Shown here: piece by piece, positions 10,054 to 19,000 of the stretch
Layout of the letters: every line of letters starts with the position of its first letter
Numbering within the stretch: position 1 is the first letter of the stretch
Assembly: GCF_034479615.1 (NCBI RefSeq)
Contig: NZ_CP140255.1
Location: 868,001-932,000, forward strand
DNA: 64,000 bases
Reading direction: 5' to 3'
Origin: Vreelandella neptunia
Lineage (GTDB): Bacteria > Pseudomonadota > Gammaproteobacteria > Pseudomonadales > Halomonadaceae
Translations under genes and position numbers: made by a program
The notes under the pieces: generated by a model
Database searches by the model: none
The model's input: only the letters and a program-made list of their open reading frames with translations
What the model was told of the DNA's origin: nothing

Positions 10054-13000
10054 GTAACATCGATACACATCGTATTGCGGAACGTTTTGCCGGATTGCAT
10101 GCCGAGCAGCGCCGAGTAGTTTACGAAAAGATACGTTCTCAGGGCTTTGGCATTGGCCAGTTCCCAATTCTTTCTCGCCCTGTATCACAACAGACAACTT
10201 GCTCACCCTCTTATGCCCAACTTCGCCAGTGGTTTCTGTGGCGCTTGGATCCCCAAAGCAGCGCTTACCACATTACGGGAGCTCTGTCTCTTAAGGGGGG
10301 GCTTGACTCTGACGCACTGTGGGGTAGCTTCGCCGCTTTGATATCTCGTCATGAAGCATTGCGCACGGTGTTTCGTGATGATGGTGCAGGCGAGGTGATG
10401 CAAGTGGTGCAGGCCGAGAGCAGCTTCGCATGTCATGAAGTTGACTTAGTTAACATGCCGAAGGCTGAACGCGAAGTGGCGATAGAGAATCAGGTTGCTC
10501 TGCTTTGCAATGATCCTTTCGATTTGGAGCAGGGGCCACTTTTGCGCGTGGGGATACTGCGTTTAGCTGAAGAGGAGCACCTGTTGGTGGTGGTAATGCA
10601 CCACATCATCTCCGATGGCTGGTCGATGCAGTTGATCATCGATGAGTTTGCTGCGGACTACTCCGCTCGGGTAACAGGTGAGACATGGCAGCCGCCAGTC
10701 CTGCCGATTCAGTACGCTGATTATGCACTCTGGCAGCGTCAATGGATGGAGGCTGGCGAGAAAGAGCGCCAGCTCGACTACTGGCAGAGGGAACTTGGCG
10801 ACGAACACCCGGTACTGCAGTTACCGACCGATCGTCCGCGCCGCAACGATGGGTATTATCACGCTGCGCGCCACCACATGGTGCTCCCAGAGTCACTGAT
10901 AAATGGGCTGCGCAAGCGAACCCAGTCGCAGGGTGCCACCCTGTTTATGACACTACTGACAGGCTTCCAGGCGTTACTGTATCGCTATACCGGGCAGGAA
11001 GATATCCGGGTCGGTGTGCCAATCGCCAACCGCCACCGGACGGAAGCCCAAGGAGTGGTGGGGCTTTTCGTCAACACCCAGGTACTGCGCAATACGTTAT
11101 ATGGTCGCCTGAGCTTGACCGAGGCGCTGGAACAGGGCAAACGCGCAGCACTGGGGGCACAAGAGCATCAGGATCTGCCGTTCGAGCAATTAGTGGAAGC
11201 ACTGCAGCCAGAGCGTAGTTTGAGTCACACACCGCTGTTCCAGGTAATGTTCAACTATCAACAGCAAGATCATGGATCGCTGCAGTCGTTACCAGGACTG
11301 GAACTCAGCACCTGGCCGCTGGAACAGGGAAGAGCACAGCTAGAACTGACGCTAAATGTGGTAGAGCGCATGGATGGTTGCCTGGAGGCAAGCTTCGTTT
11401 ATGCAGAAGAGCTGTTTGATGCAACCACTATTGAGCGTTTAGCTCAGCACTATACGGTCATCCTTCAGGCGCTGGCAGAGATGCCTGAACGCGCGTTGAG
11501 TGATATCGAACTGCTAGATAAAGCTGAACGGTTAAAATTACAGGAATGGGGTGTAAACACACAACGGCATCCCGCTGCCCAGCCAATCCATCACCTAATT
11601 GAACGGCAGGCTGAGGCAACCCCAGAGGCCTCGGCGCTAGTATTTGACGATCAGTCACTCAGCTACGCCGAACTCAATACCCGCGCCAACCAGTTGGCTC
11701 ACTACCTTATCGGCCTAGGCGTAAAACCTGAGACCCGAGTGGGTATCGCCATGGAGCGTTCCATCGAGATGGTGGTGGGGTTGCTGGCGATTCTCAAGGC
11801 GGGTGGCGCCTATGTGCCGCTAGATCCGGAGTATCCCACGGAGCGGCTGGCGTTCATCGCCGAAGATAGTGGCATCGAGCTGCTGCTGACTCAGCACCAC
11901 TTGCGCGAATCATTGCCGGTAGCGGATGGACTCAGCGTTGTGGAGTTGGATCGGCTGGACGTGGCACATCACGCCTCTACCAATCCCGCGGTGGCGCTGC
12001 ACGGCGAGCACCTCGCCTACGTGATTTACACCTCGGGCTCCACCGGGCGGCCCAAGGGGGCCGCCATCCGCCATGATGCCCTGACCAACTGCATGGTCTG
12101 GATGCAGGAGACCTACCAACTCACCGATACCGATGCCGTACTGCACAAGGCGCCGTTCGGCTTTGATGTCTCTGTGTGGGAGATTTTCTGGCCACTAAGT
12201 GTCGGGTCACGTTTGGTGATCGCCCAACCAGGCGACCATCGAGATCCAGAGCGCATCATCGGGCTGATTCAGCGGCACGGCGTCACCACGCTCAACTTTG
12301 TGCCCTCAATGCTCAAGGCCTTCCTGACCTATCCTGATGTGAAGGCCAAGACGCGACTCAAGCATATTATGTGCGGTGGCGAGGCCGTTCCAGCCACGCT
12401 GCAGCAGGATGTGGCTGAATGTCTCGACGGTGCCAACCTGCACGACCTTTATGGCCCCACCGAAACCACCATTCATGTCACTCACTGGTGGTGCCGTGAT
12501 GACGCCCACCGACAGATCCCCATTGGGCGACCCATTAGCGGGACCCGTACCTACGTCTTGGATGGGGAACTCAATCTGGTACCACAGGGTGTCGCAGGAG
12601 AGTTGTACCTGGGCGGGGTAAGCCTGGCCCGTGGATATCTCAATCGCAGTGATCTTACGGCGGAGCGCTTTGTCGCTGATCCGTTCACAGAGGGCGAACG
12701 CCTTTACCGTACCGGCGATCTGGTGCGCTGGCGGGAGGATGGCCAGCTCGAATATCTCGGCCGCCTCGATCACCAGGTGAAAATCCGCGGCCTGCGTATC
12801 GAACTGGGCGAGATCGAAGCCGAACTGCTCTCTCAGCCGGAGGTTCGCGAGACGGTGGTGGTCGCCCACGAAGGCCCCGGTGGTTCTAGGCTGGTAGCCT
12901 ATGTGGTTCCCCAGGCTAACGGTGAGCTTGATACCGCTTTACTGCGTGAGCGACTAGGGCAAAAGTTACCGGACTATATGGTGCCGGGAATCGTGGTGAC

Positions 13001-16000
13001 GCTTGAGGAACTGCCGCTGAATGCCAACGGTAAGGTAGACCGCAAGGCCTTGCCTGAGCCGGAACCTGTCAGCAGTCCGAAGTACGAACCACCTCAGGGT
13101 GAAATGGAAGAGACTCTTGCGCAAATCTGGTCTGGAATGCTTGGCGTCGAGCGAGTGGGTCGTCACGATAACTTCTTTGAGTTAGGTGGTCATTCGCTAT
13201 TGGTGGTTCGACTGACCTCGCGTGTTCGTAGAGAGCAAAATATTGAATTACCTGTGCGTAGTGTTTTTGACACGCCAATACTGAAAGATCTTGCCACTTG
13301 TCTTGGCAAGCTAGAAACACTGCAGGGCGAGAATAGGCTGAGTAATCTTGGGCTGAACCAGGCGCCGCAGTCCTTTGCCCAGCAGCGCCTCTGGTTCTTG
13401 AATCAGCTCGAGCCAAATTCCTCGGCGTATCATCTGCCGGGTATGCTGCGTTTGAAAGGAGCGCTGGATGAGCAAGCGCTCCAGCAGGCTTTCGATGATC
13501 TAGCGCGACGCCATGCCGTGTTGCGGACGCGCCTGGTGGCGCCTCCCGAGGACATGGCGGTGCCCCGGCAGGTAATTGATGCCCCCGCACCGGTGAACAT
13601 CGAACGAGCTGACTTGAGTGAATCCGGCGATATCGAAAAAGCCTTGCGTCTCCATGCCCAGGAATTCATGGGCCGACCCTTCCTCCTGGCGGAGGAGTGC
13701 CTGTGGCGGGTGGGGCTGGTCAAGACGGGTGAACAGGAATGGCGACTGTTGATTTGCATGCACCACGCCATTTCCGATGGCTGGTCCGTATCGGTATTGC
13801 TGAGAGATTTCAGTGCCTTGTATGGGGCGGCCTGTCGGGGCGAAGAGTCGCCTCTGGGTGCATTGCTGATCCAGTATGCGGATTTTGCCATCTGGCAGCG
13901 GGAGTGGCTTGCCGGGGGGGAAGGTGATCGGCAACTGAATTACTGGTGTCATCAACTGGGCGATGAGCATCCGGTACTGGAATTGCCAACGGATCGGCCG
14001 CGACCGGCACGCCAGAGTTTCCTGGGCGCTCGTCATCGTTTCACGCTGAACGGGCCCTTGGCGGAGCAGGTGCATGCGCTTGCCGCTGCCCATAATGCGA
14101 CACCATTCATGGTTTTGCTGGCCACCTATCAGGTCTTGTTGTATCGCCTGAGCGGACAGTCCGACCTGCGAGTGGGCGTGCCTATCGCCGGGCGTAACCG
14201 CCATGAAACCGAGGACTTGATCGGTTTCTTCGTCAACACCCAGGTGCTGCGTTGCGAGATGGATACCACCTCGACCTTTGGGCGGGTACTCGAGTCCGTC
14301 CGTGAGGCTGCCATCGACGCCCAGGCTCATCAGGATCTGCCGTTCGAACAACTGGTGGAGGCGTTGCAACCGGAGCGTAGCCTCAGTCATAACCCATTAT
14401 TCCAGGTACTCTTTGATCATCAGCGTCATGACGACGACTATCAGGTGCATCTGCCTGGACTAGTTGCAGAGGTGCTAGAGCTGGAGAACGGCACGACCCA
14501 GTTCGATCTGGCGCTCAACACCCAGGAAGACGGCGACGGCGTGCTGACGGGCAGTTGGAACTATGCCACCGACCTGTTCGACAGCGAGACCATCGAGTAT
14601 TTTCACGTGCAGTTCGAGTGTCTGCTGGAGCAAGTGGTGGTGGCTCCGGAACGCATCGTCTGCGATTACGATCTGCTCGACGAGGATCAGCGTCAGCAAC
14701 TGAGCGCTTGGAACCATACCGGCGTGGATTACGGTAAGCCGCAGCCGGTGCATCGCCTGTTCGAACGGCAGGCGATGCTCCATCCGGGGCGCGAAGCCCT
14801 GGTCTGCGGTGGGCAACGTCTGAGCTATGCCGAACTGGACAGGGCGGCAAACCGGCTCGCCCATTACCTGCTGGCACAGGGGATAGGTCGCCAGGCGCTG
14901 GTGGGCCTTGCCGCCGAGCGCTCCATCGAGATGGTGGTTGCCCTGTATGCCATCCACAAGGCGGGGGCCGCCTATGTTCCCATCGATCCGGATCATCCTG
15001 AAACTCGGCAGCAACAGGTACTGACCGATGCCGGTGTCGCGCTGTTGCTGACCCACGATGCCGTGCTGGATCGGTTACCGGTCTCGCATGGTCTGATGAC
15101 CATCAACCTGGATCGAATCGATCTGTCCGATCGGCCGACAACTGCGCCCGATGTCCCTTTGTCCGCTGAGCAGCGTGCCTATGTGATCTATACTTCTGGT
15201 TCCACCGGCAAGCCGAAGGGGGTGGCGAACACCCATGGGGCTCTATACAACCGGTTGCAGTGGATGCAGTCAGCCTATTCGCTGAAGGAATACGACAGCA
15301 TACTGCAGAAGACTCCGTACAGTTTCGATGTGTCGGTGTGGGAATTCTTCTGGCCATTGATGGTGGGAGCACGCCTAGTCGTTGCCCAGCCTGGTGTCCA
15401 CCAGGAGCCGAAGAAATTGATGGAGTTGATTCGCCAGGAGTCGGTGACCACGCTTCATTTCGTGCCGTCAATGCTGGCGGTGTTCCTGGCCCAGGAGGAT
15501 CTGTCCGGTTGCGATTCCCTGCGCCGCATCGTCTGTAGTGGTGAGGCTTTGCCGAAAGACGTGCAGGATCGAACGCTGGAGGATTTGCCGCAGGCGGAAC
15601 TCTATAACCTCTATGGTCCGACTGAGGCGGCCATCGATGTCACGCATTGGATCTGCGGTCAAGATGAGCGCACTACCGTTCCAATCGGCAGGCCCATCGG
15701 CAACCTGCAGATTCATATTCTGGACAGCCGCTTGGCGCCTCAGCCGATCGGCGTAGCTGGCGAGCTTTACATCGGAGGTGCAGGGTTGGCCGAGGGATAC
15801 CACGGTCGGCCGGAACTGACTGCGGAGCGCTTCATTCCGAGTCCTTTTGAAAAGGGCAAACGCCTCTATCGCAGTGGTGACCTAGCCCGCTGGTGTCGCG
15901 ACGGTACACTCGAATATCTGGGACGGCTGGATTACCAGATCAAGCTACGGGGCCTACGGATCGAGTTGGGAGAAATAGAGGTCGTGATGCGTTCTCGACC

Positions 16001-19000
16001 TGATGTTGGCGAGGCCGTGGTGGTGGCGCACCAGGGACAGCTGGTGGGCTATGCGCAGGGCTCGGATGTGGATCTCGATGCCCTGCAAGCCGAACTCAGG
16101 CACTATCTGCCAGATTATATGGTGCCAGCGCATATCGTCACGTTGGAGACATTCCCTTTGTCGGCCAACGGTAAACTGGATCGCAAGGCTCTGCCCATCC
16201 CCGCAATGGAAGGGGCCGATTACGAGGCACCGCAAACGCAGACCGAGTGCCGGCTTGTCGAGCTCTGGCAGGAGGTGTTGGAAGTTGAGCGGGTCGGGCG
16301 TCGTGACAACTTCTTCAGCCTTGGTGGCCACTCTCTACTCGGAGTACATCTGGTTCATCGTATTCAGAAGGTCTTGAAGAAGACCTTGCCTTTGAACGTA
16401 CTGTTCGAGTCAGCAACTTTGGCGACATTAGCCGCGATGCTGGAGCGAGTGCCGGTGGAGGAAACTCCTGCCTTGCAACCTGCTGTACGCGGCCAACTGG
16501 CGCCTCAGTCCTTTGCGCAACAGCGCCTGTGGTTCCTGGCGCAATTGGAACCTGATAGTTGTGCCTACCATCTGCCTTCCGGCATGAGGCTGCAGGGAGA
16601 CTTGGATGAAGAGGCCCTGATTGCGGCGTTCGAGAAGATGATCGTGCGGCATGAGTCCCTGCGCACCTGTTTCTGCCATGGCGAGGACGGGACTCCGCAG
16701 CAGCGGGTACTGGAGACGATAGACGTGCCCATCGAGCGGCATGATCTCCGCTTTGCCGGCGATACGGAGGCCGTCGTTGAAGCGCGGTTCCGGGATGTCA
16801 GTCGGCGCCCTTTCGATCTGGAAGCCTTGCCGCCTTGGAGGGGGGCCTTGGTTCAGGTGGGCGAGCGTGAATGGTGTCTGCTGATATGTATGCATCATAT
16901 CATCTCCGATGGCTGGTCCATGCAGGTGCTGCTGGAGGAACTGGTCGCGTTCTATCGCAGCGAATCGCTCGGGGAGCCGGTGCAAGCCGAACCCTTGGCG
17001 ACCCAGTATGCCGACTATGCCATTTGGCAGCGAGAACAGTTGTCGGGTGCAGAGTTGGAACGTCAATTGGCCTGGTGGAAGGCACAGCTAGGCGATGAGC
17101 ACCCCCCCCTGGATCTGCCTGCCGATCGCTCGCGCCCGGCCCAGCGGTATGGTAGTGGGGCTCAGCATACCTTCAACTTTCCCCCAGAACTGGTCGATCA
17201 ACTGCGCCAATCAGCCAGGGATCAGCAGGCATCCCTGTTTATGCTGATCCTGACCGGCTTCGCAGCCCTGTTACATCGCCTCAGTGGTCAGCGAGACTTG
17301 CGCATCGGGGTTCCCGTGGCTGGGCGTCATCAGCCTGGCACCGAGGGGATAATCGGTTTTTTTGTCAATACTCTGGTACTGCGCGCAGAGACCGAGCCTG
17401 GTGACCGGATCAGCGATCTGCTGGCCCATGTGTGCAAGCGTACCCGTGAAGTGCATGCGCACGCTGACCTACCGTTCGAGCAGTTGGTGGAGGCCTTACA
17501 GCCCGAACGTAGCCTTAGCCATAACCCGCTGTTCCAGGTGGGCTACAACCATCAGGTCTTCGACCATCGTCCGTTGGATCGAATGGGTAGCGTGTGTTGC
17601 GAGCCATTGGCTGCACCCGTGGAGAATGCCCATTTTGATCTGGTGCTGGGGACTCAGGAAGATGAGAACGGTCACATTACAGGCCATCTAAACTATGCGA
17701 CTGATATCTTCAATTCAGAAACTGTCGTGCGGATGGCGGATCAATTGTTGGTGTTGTTAAAGGCCTTGGCCGAGTGCCCGCAACGGTTGTTGTGCGATAT
17801 AGATTTGCTGAGTGACCGAGAGCGCGGCCAGTTACAACAATGGGGGGTAAACGAAGAATGTCACTCGCAAGACGAACCGATACACTGCTTGATCGAGCGC
17901 CAGGCAGCGGCGAAGCCCAAGGCCACGGCACTGATCTTCGATGATCGACAGATTTCCTATGCTGAACTCAATGCCCGCGCCAACCAGTTGGCCCACTATC
18001 TGATCGGCCTAGGCGTAAAACCTGAGACCCGAGTGGGTATCGCCGTGGAGCGTTCCATCAATATGGTGGTGGGGCTGCTGGCGATTCTTAAGGCGGGTGG
18101 TGCCTATGTGCCGCTGGATCCTGAGTATCCCTCGGAGCGGTTGGCGTTCATCGCCGAAGATAGTGGCATCGAGCTGCTGCTGACTCAGCACCACTTGCGC
18201 GAATCATTGCCGGTAGCGGATGGACTCAGCGTTGTGGAGTTGGATCGGCTGGACGTGGCACATCACGCCTCTACCAATCCCGCGGTGGCGCTGCACGGCG
18301 AGCACCTCGCCTACGTGATTTACACCTCGGGCTCCACCGGGCGGCCCAAGGGGGCCGCCATCCGCCATGATGCCCTGACCAACTGCATGGTCTGGATGCA
18401 GGAGACCTACCAACTCACCGATACCGATGCCGTACTGCACAAGGCGCCGTTCGGCTTTGATGTCTCTGTGTGGGAGATTTTCTGGCCACTAAGTGTCGGG
18501 TCACGTTTGGTGATCGCCCAACCAGGCGACCATCGAGATCCAGAGCGCATCATCGGGCTGATTCAGCGGCACGGCGTCACCACGCTCAACTTTGTGCCCT
18601 CAATGCTCAAGGCCTTCCTGACCTATCCTGATGTGAAGGCCAAGACGCGACTCAAGCATATTATGTGCGGTGGCGAGGCCGTTCCAGCCACGCTGCAGCA
18701 GGATGTGGCTGAATGTCTCGACGGTGCCAACCTGCACGACCTTTATGGCCCCACCGAAACCACCATTCATGTCACTCACTGGTGGTGCCGTGATGACGCC
18801 CACCGACAGATCCCCATTGGGCGACCCATTAGCGGGACCCGTACCTACGTCTTGGATGGGGAACTCAATCTGGTACCACAGGGTGTCGCAGGAGAGTTGT
18901 ACCTGGGCGGGGTAAGCCTGGCCCGTGGATATCTCAATCGCAGTGATCTTACGGCGGAGCGCTTTGTCGCTGATCCGTTCACAGAGGGCGAACGCCTTTA

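Noticed and set aside
12306-12869. Antisense frame of 187 codons repeated identically at 18600-19163
   Set aside because: The identity is explained by the duplicated A-domain DNA; it is a shadow of the coding strand.
13500-14390. Long - strand open frame (296 codons) opposite the third synthetase
   Set aside because: It lies fully antisense to conserved C-domain motifs, has no recognisable domain, and similar long antisense frames occur across the GC-rich NRPS genes.
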